A DNA stretch of 64,000 bases from Arthrobacter sp. APC 3897 (GTDB lineage: Bacteria > Actinomycetota > Actinomycetes > Actinomycetales > Micrococcaceae), in NCBI RefSeq assembly GCF_030407495.1, contig NZ_JASDDG010000001.1, positions 184,652 to 248,651 of the forward strand, written 5' to 3'. Below are positions 53,910-62,244 of this stretch, in pieces. Within the stretch, counting starts at the first letter, position 1, and each line of letters opens with the position of its first letter. Position numbers and translations under genes: made by a program. The notes under the pieces were generated by a model. That model was not told where the DNA came from. It made no database searches and saw only the letters and a list, made by a program, of their open reading frames with translations.

Positions 53910-56765
53910 ATGACTTCCCCGTCGGAGCGGTACCTGGCCGCGAAAGAACGTGCCGAGCACTCCAAGACCCACCTGGCAGTCTTCGAGCAGCAGCTTGGTT
54001 TTGACCTTGATCCGTTCCAGTCAGAGGCCTGCCGGTCCGTTGAGTCCGGCCGCGGCGTTCTGGTGGCTGCGCCCACCGGCGCCGGAAAAACCGTGGTGGG
54101 GGAGTTCGCTGTTTACATGGCCCTTGAGCGCGGGCTCAAGGCGTTCTACACCACCCCCATCAAGGCCCTGAGCAACCAGAAATACCTCGAGCTCTGCGCC
54201 TCCTACGGATCTGAGCGTGTGGGACTGCTCACCGGGGACACCAGCATCAATCCGGACGCCGACGTCGTCGTGATGACCACTGAAGTCCTGCGCAACATGC
54301 TCTACTCCAATTCCTCAACGCTGGACGAGCTGGGCTATGTGGTGATGGACGAGGTCCATTACCTCGCTGACAGGTTCCGCGGCGCAGTCTGGGAGGAAGT
54401 CATCATCCACCTGCGCTCCGACGTGCAGCTGGTCTCCCTCAGCGCCACCGTCTCTAACGCCGAAGAATTCGGCGCCTGGCTGGATACTGTCCGGGGGGAC
54501 ACCGACGTCGTGGTCTCCGAACACCGCCCCATACCCCTGTGGCAGCATGTCATGGTGGGCCGGGACATCATGGACCTCTTCGAAGCAGATGTTTCCTTCG
54601 ACGAGGCTGCGGAACCCGAGCAGCCCGCCGGCGTCCAGGAACGCTACCGGGTGAACCCCGAACTGCTGGAGCTTGCCCGCGCCGAATCCCGGATCAACCA
54701 GCGCGGCCACGGTGGACACTGGGGCGGCTCGCGCGGTTCCTCACGCAACGGCCACCGCGACGCGTCCCGGCGCGGTCATTCCGGCCCGCCCATCAGCAGG
54801 ATTCCTAAGGCTTCCCGTCCCGCGGTGATTTCCCAGCTGGACAAGCGCGGACTGCTTCCGGCCATCACCTTCATCTTTTCCCGCAACGGGTGCGAAGCAG
54901 CGGTGCGGCAGTGCGTGGACTCCGGCCTGTGGCTGACCAATGAGCCGGAACGCGCCGCCATTGCGCGCCTCGTGGATGAAGCCAGCCAGGACATCCCCGA
55001 GGATGACTTGGAAGTCCTGGGCTTCTGGACCTGGCGGGAAGGACTGATCCGGGGCTTTGCCGCCCATCACGCGGGTATGCTTCCCACCTTCAAGGAGGTG
55101 GTGGAACGGCTGTTTACCGCAGGACTCGTCCGGGCGGTCTTTGCCACTGAAACCCTTGCCCTTGGCATCAACATGCCGGCCCGCACAGTTGTCCTGGAGA
55201 AGCTGGACAAGTTCAACGGCGAAGCCCACGTGGACATCACTGCCGGGGAGTACACCCAGCTCACGGGACGCGCCGGCCGCCGCGGCATCGACGTCGAAGG
55301 CCACGCCGTGGTGCTGTGGCAGCCCGGCACAGACCCCGCTGCCGTTGCGGGCCTGGCCTCCCGGCGGACCTATCCGCTGAACTCCAGTTTCCGCCCCACC
55401 TACAACATGAGCATCAACCTGATGGCTCAGTTCGGGCGCGAACGGTCCCGGGAAATCCTGGAATCCTCCTTTGCCCAGTTCCAGGCTGACCGCTCAGTGG
55501 TGGGGCTGGCCAAGCAGGTCCGGTCCCGGGAGGAATCCCTGTCCGGCTACGAAAAGGCCATGACCTGCCATTTGGGTGACTTCACGGAATACGCAGCCCT
55601 GCGCCGGGAGCTGTCCGACCTCGAGGCACAGGCCTCAAAGACGCGCGCCAGGGACCGCCGCTCCGCCGTGGCGGCATCCCTGGACGGGCTGGTGCCGGGT
55701 GACGTCATACTGATTCCGGGCGGCCGGAATTCCGGCTACGCCGTGGTCCTGCCGCAGGAATTCTCAGCAGGCCGCGAGGCGCGGACCACGGTCCTGACCG
55801 AGGACAAGCAGGTCCGGCGAATCACCGCGCAGGAACTGGACGGCGCTGTGGAAACCGTGTCGCACATCCGGATTCCCAAATCCTTCAACTCACGGGTGAC
55901 GAAGGACCGGCGGGATCTGGCGTCATCAATGCGCAACGCCCTGCATGAACACCGTCCGCCGCGTGCTTCGACCAGGCGCGGCGGAGCCCTCCACGTGGGG
56001 GGCGCCAACCGGCAGGAACAGGCCATCACCGAACTGCGCCGAAAAATGCGGGCTCACCCCTGCCACGGCTGCAGCGACCGGGAAAACCACGCACGCTGGG
56101 CCGAACGCTGGTGGAAACTGCGCCGCGAAACGGACAATCTGGCGGGCCAGATCCGCGGCCGTACCAACACCATTGCCAAGACCTTTGACCGGGTGTGCGA
56201 TGTGCTGGGCCGGTACGGATACGTGGCCCCGGACGAAACCGGACGCGTGGTGGTGACTCCCAACGGACAGAAGCTGCGCCGCATCTACGGCGAAAAGGAT
56301 CTGCTTATAGCTCTCTCGCTGCAGAACGGCGCGTTCAACGACGTCGACGCCGCCGAGCTGGCAGCGCTGGCCACCGCACTGGTCTACCAGGCCAAGCGCG
56401 AAGAGCGGGGAGTGCGTCCCAAGCTGCCCAGCATTTCCCTCGAGGTTGCCATGGACGTCATAGTGCGCCAATGGTCCCGGCTGACCGACCTGGAGGAGTC
56501 GGAACGGCTGCCCCAAACAGGGGAGCCCGACCTCGGCCTGGTGTGGCCGATGTACAAGTGGGCCAAGGGGAAGCACCTTCAGCTGGCCCTGAACGGCACC
56601 GAACTGGCAGCCGGAGACTTTGTCCGGTGGACCAAACAGGTGATCGACCTGCTCGACCAAATGGCCAAGGTGCCGGACCTGCCCGCAGGCCTGCGCCGCC
56701 GCTGCATTGACGCCATCGGGCTGATTCGCCGCGGCGTGGTCGCCTATTCGGCCGTCAGCGAGTAA
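53910..56765 (+). CDS. helY: Ski2/Mtr4-like DExH RNA helicase HelY
   Basis: The 951-residue ATP-dependent helicase has Walker A APTGAGKT (about residues 55-62), the DEVH box in VVMDEVHYLADRFRG, motif III LSATVSNAEEF, and RecA domain 2 with TETLALGINMPARTVVLEKLDKF and motif VI QLTGRAGRRGID. A basic, glycine/arginine-rich insertion (GHGGHWGGSRGSSRNGHRD) sits between the RecA domains. The C-terminal DSHCT domain (about 770-950) marks it as a Ski2/Mtr4 relative that probably unwinds structured RNA for decay. Synteny with tatC matches mycobacterial helY. Confidence 0.95.
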   Translation: MTSPSERYLAAKERAEHSKTHLAVFEQQLGFDLDPFQSEACRSVESGRGVLVAAPTGAGKTVVGEFAVYMALERGLKAFYTTPIKALSNQKYLELCASYGSERVGLLTGDTSINPDADVVVMTTEVLRNMLYSNSSTLDELGYVVMDEVHYLADRFRGAVWEEVIIHLRSDVQLVSLSATVSNAEEFGAWLDTVRGDTDVVVSEHRPIPLWQHVMVGRDIMDLFEADVSFDEAAEPEQPAGVQERYRVNPELLELARAESRINQRGHGGHWGGSRGSSRNGHRDASRRGHSGPPISRIPKASRPAVISQLDKRGLLPAITFIFSRNGCEAAVRQCVDSGLWLTNEPERAAIARLVDEASQDIPEDDLEVLGFWTWREGLIRGFAAHHAGMLPTFKEVVERLFTAGLVRAVFATETLALGINMPARTVVLEKLDKFNGEAHVDITAGEYTQLTGRAGRRGIDVEGHAVVLWQPGTDPAAVAGLASRRTYPLNSSFRPTYNMSINLMAQFGRERSREILESSFAQFQADRSVVGLAKQVRSREESLSGYEKAMTCHLGDFTEYAALRRELSDLEAQASKTRARDRRSAVAASLDGLVPGDVILIPGGRNSGYAVVLPQEFSAGREARTTVLTEDKQVRRITAQELDGAVETVSHIRIPKSFNSRVTKDRRDLASSMRNALHEHRPPRASTRRGGALHVGGANRQEQAITELRRKMRAHPCHGCSDRENHARWAERWWKLRRETDNLAGQIRGRTNTIAKTFDRVCDVLGRYGYVAPDETGRVVVTPNGQKLRRIYGEKDLLIALSLQNGAFNDVDAAELAALATALVYQAKREERGVRPKLPSISLEVAMDVIVRQWSRLTDLEESERLPQTGEPDLGLVWPMYKWAKGKHLQLALNGTELAAGDFVRWTKQVIDLLDQMAKVPDLPAGLRRRCIDAIGLIRRGVVAYSAVSE

Positions 56766-56871
56766 TCCCGCTGCTCCAGCCAACCTGCCTTCCGGCGGGC
56801 AACCCTCAACAACCGCGTCCGTTACCGGCGCGCGGCAGAAACAGTCCAGCACTACAGAAACAGGTAAGTCC

Positions 56872-58515
56872 TTGAACGCCAATCCCGCCCCCAGCAGTTC
56901 GAAGCTGACGTTGTACCGCAACGGATCCGTCTACAGCGCCGCGGATCCGTTTGCCACAGCAATGCTGGTGGAGGGTGACACCGTCGCCTGGGTTGGATCC
57001 GAGCAGGCTGCCGCCTCGCTGCAGGACAGCCGCATGGACGTGGTTGACCTGGGCGGGGCGCTCATTACGCCCGGCTTCGTGGACGCACACGCACACATTA
57101 CGGAAACCGGTGCAGCGCTCTCCTCGCTTGACCTGACGAACGCGGCATCGCTCACCGAGCTTTTGGACCTGGTGGCCCAAGCGGCCGCCCGTACCGACGG
57201 ACTGATCGCAGGTTACGGCTGGGACGAGTCATCCTGGCCCGAACGCAGGGTCCCCACCGCCGCCGAACTTGATGCGGCTTCGGGGTCCCGCCCCGTTTAC
57301 CTTGCCCGCACGGACGTGCACTGTGCCGTGGTATCCGGAACCCTTGCAGCCGCACTGAACCTCGCGGCTTACGACGGATGGGACAACGGCTTCGTGGTGC
57401 GTGCAGCGCACACCCTGGCACGGACCGCGTCCCGCTCCCTGGATCTCGCTCAGCGCTCCCGCTACCAGCAGGCCGCGCTCAAGCATGCCGCCTCGCAGGG
57501 CATCATCGCTGTCACCGAAATGGCAGCCCCGCACATTTCTCCGGTCGAGGATCTGCGCCAGCTGGTGGGGTTGGAGGGCTCTCTCGGGGCTGACCCGCTT
57601 CCCGAGGTGCTGCCCTACTGGGGGCAGCTCGTTCAGTCCGAGGCAGAGCTGGCCGAGGTTACGGCACCGTTCGAAGGCAGGCTGCGCGGGCTTGCCGGGG
57701 ACCTGAACATGGACGGCTCCATCGGCGCCCGGACAGCAGCCCTGAGGACGCCCTACACGGACGCCCCCGATACCAGCGGCACGCTGTACCTGACCGCCGA
57801 GCAGGCCGGACGCCATTTGGAGCTGGCAACCCGGGCGGGCCTGCAGGGCGGATTCCATGTCATCGGGGACGCCGGTTTGGACACGGTCCTCTCCGGACTC
57901 CGCATCGCCGCGGAAGCAGTGGGCGAGGAATCGATCCGTGCGTCCCACCACCGGCTGGAGCATGTGGAGATGGCCGATGATGCGGCTGTTGCCGAGATGG
58001 TCCGCTACGGCGTCATTGCCAGCATGCAGCCGGGCTTCGACGCTGCCTGGGGCAGCAGCGGCGGACTTTATGAGCAGCGCCTGGGGGAGCGCAGCCGCTC
58101 CATGAACCGGTTTGCCTCCCTGCTTTCCGCCGGCGTCATGGTTGCCCTGGGTTCCGACGGTCCCGTGATGCCGCTGGATCCGTGGTCTGCTGTCCGGGCT
58201 GCAGTTTTCCACTCCAACCCGGCGGAACGCATTTCCTCGCGTGCCGCGTTCATCGGCCACACCCGGGCGGGATGGCGGGCGGCAGGGTCGGGGAACTTCA
58301 TGCTGGGCCAGCTGGCACCGGGTTCTCCTGCCTCCTATGCCGTGTGGGAGGTTGAAGAGCTGATGGTCCAGACTCCTGAAGGCAAGGGAGCGGCGTGGAG
58401 CACTGATCCCCGGGCGGGAACCCCGCTGCTCCCGGCGCTGGACACTGCGCACCAGCCGCGCTGCCTGCTGACCGTGCACAACGGCACAGAACTGTACCGG
58501 TCAGTAGGGTTCTAG
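56872..58515 (+). CDS. YtcJ-like amidohydrolase
   Basis: The 547-residue metal-dependent hydrolase of the amidohydrolase superfamily has VDAHAHITETG (HxH, about residues 66-76), a central TIM barrel with GDLNMDGSIGARTAAL, HVIGDAG, SHHRLEHVEMAD and GSDGPVMPLDPW (the metal Asp). YtcJ-type members act on N-substituted amides or formylated compounds; the exact substrate is unknown. TTG 56872 is preceded by AGGTAAG, a modest site. It is followed by a 449-bp gap. Confidence 0.88.
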   Translation: MNANPAPSSSKLTLYRNGSVYSAADPFATAMLVEGDTVAWVGSEQAAASLQDSRMDVVDLGGALITPGFVDAHAHITETGAALSSLDLTNAASLTELLDLVAQAAARTDGLIAGYGWDESSWPERRVPTAAELDAASGSRPVYLARTDVHCAVVSGTLAAALNLAAYDGWDNGFVVRAAHTLARTASRSLDLAQRSRYQQAALKHAASQGIIAVTEMAAPHISPVEDLRQLVGLEGSLGADPLPEVLPYWGQLVQSEAELAEVTAPFEGRLRGLAGDLNMDGSIGARTAALRTPYTDAPDTSGTLYLTAEQAGRHLELATRAGLQGGFHVIGDAGLDTVLSGLRIAAEAVGEESIRASHHRLEHVEMADDAAVAEMVRYGVIASMQPGFDAAWGSSGGLYEQRLGERSRSMNRFASLLSAGVMVALGSDGPVMPLDPWSAVRAAVFHSNPAERISSRAAFIGHTRAGWRAAGSGNFMLGQLAPGSPASYAVWEVEELMVQTPEGKGAAWSTDPRAGTPLLPALDTAHQPRCLLTVHNGTELYRSVGF

Positions 58516-58594
58516 GATCCACTTCCCGCAAAACAGCCCGGCGGCTCGCCCGCGTGACCTGCACTAACGAGTAAATGCCCTAGTGAGGGGCTTG

Positions 58595-58622
58595 TTGACA
58601 CATTCGTGACAACACGTAGGCT
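58595..58622 (+). promoter_or_regulatory. Strong promoter upstream of ppm1 region
   Basis: Perfect TTGACA at 58595-58600, a 16-nt spacer and TAGGCT at 58617-58622. The predicted start is about 58629, which is 336 nt before the ppm1 start codon. Confidence 0.65.
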
Positions 58623-58693
58623 AGGGGAATCGCGGCGGGTCCACGGGAAACTGAGCCCGTCGTGCGCGCACATCGATGCGCGCGAAGTGTTGG

Positions 58694-58724
58694 GCACTAC
58701 AGGTACGTTGAGCATTACAGGTAC
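58694..58724 (+). repeat. 13-nt direct repeat, 18-nt period
   Basis: GCACTACAGGTAC (58694-58706) and GCATTACAGGTAC (58712-58724) differ by one base and are separated by five bases. They could be a regulator site or an RNA element. Confidence 0.6.
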
Positions 58725-58735
58725 TGAGTGCGTAT

Positions 58736-58815
58736 GAGGGGCAGTTTCAACCGTCAGTAGAAAACAGTTCCGGCCCCGGCCGGCTCTGGCCCGAAGGCGG
58801 ATGACACTGCCCCTC
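58736..58815 (+). ncRNA. Candidate structured RNA (long-range stem)
   Basis: GAGGGGCAGT (58736-58745) pairs perfectly with ACTGCCCCTC (58806-58815), enclosing 60 nt with further short stems (GTCA/TGAC; CCGG/CCGG). It lies downstream of a strong promoter. No known RNA family is recognised with certainty. Confidence 0.35.
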
Positions 58816-58885
58816 TGCGTGCACCGAACAGCGGGTGTGACCGGCACTGCACCGGCACGTGCAAGAGTGGGGCACCCGCGGACCA

Positions 58886-58891
58886 TATACT
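58886..58891 (+). promoter_or_regulatory. Second putative -10 element of ppm1
   Basis: TATACT predicts a start at about 58898 and a 67-nt leader. No good -35 is visible. Confidence 0.4.
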
Positions 58892-58964
58892 GGGAAGTCT
58901 TGTCGGGGTAAGAACCCCAGTGGCCGTGTTCTCCTCGGCCTGTCCCCAATGAAAGGCAATCTGA

Positions 58965-59693
58965 GTGCGCGTCCTGACCATCATCCCGACCTACAACGAA
59001 ATCGAATCGCTTCCCAAGACGCTTCAGCGGCTGCGGCTGGCGGTGCCGGATTCGGATGTGCTGATCGCGGACGATAACAGCCCCGACGGCACCGGAGCCT
59101 ACGCGGATGAGATTGCCGCCAAGGACCCGCAGGTGCACGTGCTGCACCGCAGGGGCAAGGAAGGGCTCGGCGCCGCGTACATTGCCGGCTTTCGGTGGGG
59201 CCTGGAGCGGGACTACGACATCCTCGTTGAGATGGACGCTGACGGATCCCACAAGCCCGAGCAGCTGCCGCTGCTGCTGGCTGCCGCGGAAAACGGTGCC
59301 GACCTGGTGATCGGTTCACGCTGGGTTCCTGGCGGCTCCGTGGTCAACTGGCCCCTGCACCGCAAGATCCTGTCCCGCGGCGGAAGCACGTATTCGCGCC
59401 TCATGCTCGGAATCGGAGTCCGTGACATCACGGCAGGTTTCCGGGCCTTCCGCCGAAGCACGCTTCAGAAGCTGGACCTCAGCGCCGTGGAGTCGGTGGG
59501 CTACGGCTTCCAGGTGGACATGACCTTCCGTGTTGCCCGGCTGGGACTTCGGATCCAGGAGGTTCCGATCACATTCGTGGAGCGCGAGTTCGGTGCTTCC
59601 AAGATGAGCGGAAACATCGTCTTTGAAGCCATCGCCAACGTCACGAAGTGGGGTTTGGGCGCCCGCTGGAAGAAGCTGACGCACCGCGGCTAG
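58965..59693 (+). CDS. ppm1: Polyprenol monophosphomannose synthase
   Basis: The 242-residue GT2 enzyme transfers mannose from GDP-mannose to polyprenyl phosphate, giving the donor for lipoglycan and protein O-mannosylation at the outer membrane face. It has TIIPTYNEIESLPKTL (residues 4-19), IADDNSPDGTG, the DxD region VEMDADGSHKPEQL, SRWVPGGSVVNWP and DITAGFRAF, the set typical of DPM1-like catalytic domains. The N-acyltransferase part found fused in mycobacterial Ppm1 is absent. GTG 58965 follows AAAGG. It converges on rbpA, as in the Rv2051c-Rv2050 neighbourhood. Confidence 0.93.
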   Translation: MRVLTIIPTYNEIESLPKTLQRLRLAVPDSDVLIADDNSPDGTGAYADEIAAKDPQVHVLHRRGKEGLGAAYIAGFRWGLERDYDILVEMDADGSHKPEQLPLLLAAAENGADLVIGSRWVPGGSVVNWPLHRKILSRGGSTYSRLMLGIGVRDITAGFRAFRRSTLQKLDLSAVESVGYGFQVDMTFRVARLGLRIQEVPITFVEREFGASKMSGNIVFEAIANVTKWGLGARWKKLTHRG

Positions 59694-59704
59694 GAACGCC
59701 CGCA

Positions 59705-59752
59705 GCAAGAAGGGAGGGCGGTTGCCGTACGGCAACCGCCCTCCCTTCTTGC
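59705..59752. terminator. Perfect 48-nt palindrome between ppm1 and rbpA
   Basis: Arms 59705-59728 and 59729-59752 are exactly complementary. It lies between convergent genes and ends in short T/A-rich parts on each strand, as expected for a bidirectional terminator. Confidence 0.85.
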
Positions 59753-59777
59753 ACAGGTACGCTCAGCGGATCACGTT

Positions 59778-60131
59778 TTACTTCGAGGCAGTGGTGCGCT
59801 CTCCGCGGCGCTCCCGAAGGATGTTCAGACGGTCCTGGAGGATTGTTTCCAGTTCCTCGATGCTGCGCCGCTCCAGCAGCATGTCCCAGTGGGTGCGTAC
59901 CGGCTTGTCATTGCTGTTGTCCGGCTTCTCGCCGTCAACCAGGAGGGCTTCCTTGCCGGTCTTGGATACCCAGACCGGAGGAACGTCGGCCTCGGCGGCG
60001 AACGTCACGAATACCCGTTCGCCGTCCTCGCAGCGGTATTCCACCCGCTGGCGGGGAGCCGGCTCTACGCCGGATTCAGTCTCCATGCTCTGCGCGCCAA
60101 GGCGCATACCCCGCAGGCTGCGATCGCTCAT
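59778..60131 (-). CDS. rbpA: RNA polymerase-binding protein RbpA
   Basis: The 117-residue actinobacterial transcription factor binds RNA polymerase and the primary sigma factor and stabilises open complexes. It has an N-terminal flexible part (MSDRSLRGMRLGAQSMET), the core RVEYRCEDGERVFVTFAAEADVPPVWVSKTGKEALL and the sigma-interacting basic-linker/helix KPVRTHWDMLLERRSIEELETILQDRLNILRERRG. ATG 60131 is behind GGGAG; the extended frame from 60227 is not used. Two promoter-like elements lie upstream, one of them ECF-sigma-like. Confidence 0.97.
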   Translation of the reverse strand: MSDRSLRGMRLGAQSMETESGVEPAPRQRVEYRCEDGERVFVTFAAEADVPPVWVSKTGKEALLVDGEKPDNSNDKPVRTHWDMLLERRSIEELETILQDRLNILRERRGERTTASK

Positions 60132-60292
60132 CTTTTCTCCCTCTTCAGTCCGAAGGATCCCGGGGGATCCGTCTGTAGTGCTGGTGGTACCGTTCCGCCC
60201 CGGTACCGTCAAAAGTTTGTGCCGCACGCCGGCTTGGACGCGTTCGGAGCGTTCGAGCCGCTGTGCCGTCCCGAAGGCGGCCCACTGGAGTC

Positions 60293-60318
60293 AACGCGGA
60301 TGACGCGCGGAATGTTCC
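60293..60318 (-). promoter_or_regulatory. ECF-sigma-like promoter of rbpA
   Basis: On the minus strand GGAACA, 16 nt, CGTTGA (GGAAC-N18-GTT) matches the sigma-R/H/E type consensus. rbpA is in the sigma-R regulon in Streptomyces and is stress-induced in mycobacteria. Confidence 0.55.
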
Positions 60319-60379
60319 GGCACGTTATCCGTTGATGTCTCCAGGGGCGGGCCAAAGGGATGACCCCGGCAAACAACCA

Positions 60380-60409
60380 ATTATACCGGGCGCCGGCGCT
60401 TTGCCGTAA
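60380..60409 (-). promoter_or_regulatory. Housekeeping-type promoter upstream of rbpA
   Basis: On the minus strand TTACGG, an 18-nt spacer and a perfect TATAAT, giving a leader of about 240 nt to rbpA. Confidence 0.6.
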
Positions 60410-60417
60410 CCGTCAGG

Positions 60418-61458
60418 CTAGACAGCGGCGTCGGGGGAGTCGGCCAGGGTGGGCGCAGCCGGCGAAGCTGCTCCGGCCGGCGCCGGTTTGGGAGCCGCCG
60501 TGTCCTCGCCCGCAGTGCTGTGGCCGGTGCCGTTGGAAGACCCGTTGGAGGTTCCATTGGCCGAGAAACTGTCGGGCACGTAATTGCCCAATGCGCTTCC
60601 GACGCCCTTGAGCGCTTCGCCGAGCTCGCTGGGAATGATCCACATCTTGTTCGAGGTTCCCTCGGCCAGCTTCGGCAGGGTCTGCAGGTATTGGTAGGCC
60701 AGAAGCTTCTGGTCCGGGTTCCCCTTGTGGATGGCTTCGAAGACCTTGGCGATGGCCTGGGATTCACCGTCGGCGCGCAGGATATCCGCTTTGGCATCAC
60801 CTTCGGCGGCAAGGATGGCTGCCTGCCGGCGCCCTTCCGCGTTCAGGATCTGTGCCTGCTTGGTGCCTTCGGCCGTCAGGATGGTGGCGCGGCGTTCACG
60901 CTCGGCCCGCATCTGCTTTTCCATGGAGTCCTGGATCGACAGGGGCGGTTCAATGGCCTTGAGCTCGACGCGGGAAACCCGGATGCCCCAGCGGCCGGTC
61001 GCCTCGTCCAGGACGCCGCGAAGCTGGCCGTTGATGCGGTCGCGCGAGGTCAGTGCCTCTTCAAGGTTCAACCCGCCGACGACGTTGCGCAGGGTGGTGG
61101 TGGTGAGCTGCTCAACAGCGTGGATGTAGTTGGCGATCTCGTAGGTGGCCGCACGCGGATCGGTCACCTGGAAGTAGACGACGGTGTCAATGGAAACCAC
61201 CAGGCTGTCTTCAGTGATGACCTGCTGCGGCGGGAAGGAAACGACCTGCTCGCGGAGGTCCAGCAGCGGGAGCAGCCGGTCCACGAAAGGAATGAGGATG
61301 GTCAGGCCCGGGGACAGCGTCCGCTGGTACTTTCCCAGCCGCTCAACGACGCCGGCGCGGGCCTGCGGAATGATCTTGACCGATTTCACCAGGATGACCA
61401 GGACAAAAATTATCAGGACAGCCAGAATGATGATGAGGCCGGTTGCTCCGGAACTCAT
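60418..61458 (-). CDS. SPFH/Band 7 (stomatin-like) membrane protein
   Basis: The 346-residue protein has an N-terminal membrane anchor (about residues 5-27) and a band 7 domain (about 28-190) with KIIPQARAGVVERLGKYQRTL and EALTSRDRINGQLRGVLDEATGRWGIRVSRVELKAIEPP. A helical coiled-coil segment with repeated AEG units (about 190-260) and a disordered A/P/S-rich tail follow. Such slipins form membrane scaffolds in functional microdomains, often with an NfeD partner, whose gene lies just upstream here. ATG 61458 follows GAAGGGGG. Confidence 0.92.
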   Translation of the reverse strand: MSSGATGLIIILAVLIIFVLVILVKSVKIIPQARAGVVERLGKYQRTLSPGLTILIPFVDRLLPLLDLREQVVSFPPQQVITEDSLVVSIDTVVYFQVTDPRAATYEIANYIHAVEQLTTTTLRNVVGGLNLEEALTSRDRINGQLRGVLDEATGRWGIRVSRVELKAIEPPLSIQDSMEKQMRAERERRATILTAEGTKQAQILNAEGRRQAAILAAEGDAKADILRADGESQAIAKVFEAIHKGNPDQKLLAYQYLQTLPKLAEGTSNKMWIIPSELGEALKGVGSALGNYVPDSFSANGTSNGSSNGTGHSTAGEDTAAPKPAPAGAASPAAPTLADSPDAAV

Positions 61459-61546
61459 ATTCCCCCTTCAGGTTTTGGCCCGCCCGTTCGGACGGGCCTG
61501 GTTTTGTGTCGGCGGTCCCCGCCGCCGGAATCTTGGTGTCTGTGCC

Positions 61547-62071
61547 TTACCGCTGAACCCCGGGATCCTCGGTTGGTTCCCCGCTGGTACTGGTCTCGGT
61601 GGCGTGCGCCCCGCCGGGAGCGGCCACAACGACGGCGGTGGCCCCGTCAATACGGGTCACAAGCGCCGGCGCGCCGGCGTTGAGGCTGGAACCGTCCGGA
61701 GTGCGGGCAGTCCAGATGTCGCCGCCGATCTTGACCGTTCCTGCGGAGCCGGACACGGCTTCCAGGGCCACCGCAGGCTCGCCGATGAGCCGGTCAATGT
61801 TGGAGCGCCGATCCTTGGGCCCGCGCTCCAGGTGTTTCAGCGCTATGGGCCGGACAAGAACGATCATCAGCAGCGCCACAATGCAGAAAACCACCACCTG
61901 CAGGAAGAGCGGTGCACCGAAGACCGCTGCCAGCATGGCAGCGAGGGCGCCCACTGACAGCATCGCGAAGAACAGGTCCAGCGTCAGCGTTTCAATGGCG
62001 GCCAGGGCCAGGAAAAGTACCAGCCAAACCGCCCAGCCGTAATCGAGCATCCATTGGTATACGTCCTGCAT
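61547..62071 (-). CDS. NfeD-like membrane protein
   Basis: The 174-residue product has about three to four N-terminal membrane helices (WMLDYGWAVWLVLFLALAAIETLTL; FFAMLSVGALAAMLAAVFGAPLFLQVVVFCIVALLMIVLV) and a C-terminal OB-fold domain (about 95-160; LIGEPAVALEAVSGSAGTVKIGGDIWTARTPDGSSLNAGAPALVTRIDGATAVV). It lacks the serine protease part of long NfeD proteins. It is the upstream partner of the SPFH gene, separated by 88 nt. ATG 62071 follows AAGGGG. Confidence 0.92.
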   Translation of the reverse strand: MQDVYQWMLDYGWAVWLVLFLALAAIETLTLDLFFAMLSVGALAAMLAAVFGAPLFLQVVVFCIVALLMIVLVRPIALKHLERGPKDRRSNIDRLIGEPAVALEAVSGSAGTVKIGGDIWTARTPDGSSLNAGAPALVTRIDGATAVVVAAPGGAHATETSTSGEPTEDPGVQR

Positions 62072-62244
62072 GTCAGTCCCCTTCGGCTCCGCCGAATGCG
62101 GTGCAGCGGCGGTTGGAGTGTACGGGCGGTGCTGCCCATTGTGCCCGATACGGCCGGATTATGTCCGGTGGACACCGTATGACGGGTATAACGTTTGGGT
62201 GCCGCTTTCCGTGCTAGCCATCATAGTGCCGCAGCACGGGGGTG

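Larger units (their letters stand above)
58516..58964 (+). other. 449-bp intergenic stretch with promoter and hairpin signals (candidate structured RNA or long ppm1 leader)
   Basis: No convincing protein-coding frame is seen on either strand. It holds, in order, a strong promoter-like pair (58595-58622), a small hairpin (GCGCGCA/TGCGCGC at about 58665-58682), a 13-nt direct repeat (58694-58724), a long-range 10-bp stem (58736-58745 with 58806-58815), a second -10-like TATACT (58886-58891) and a GGGGT-AAGA-ACCCC hairpin near 58914-58927, before the ppm1 ribosome site. Confidence 0.5.
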
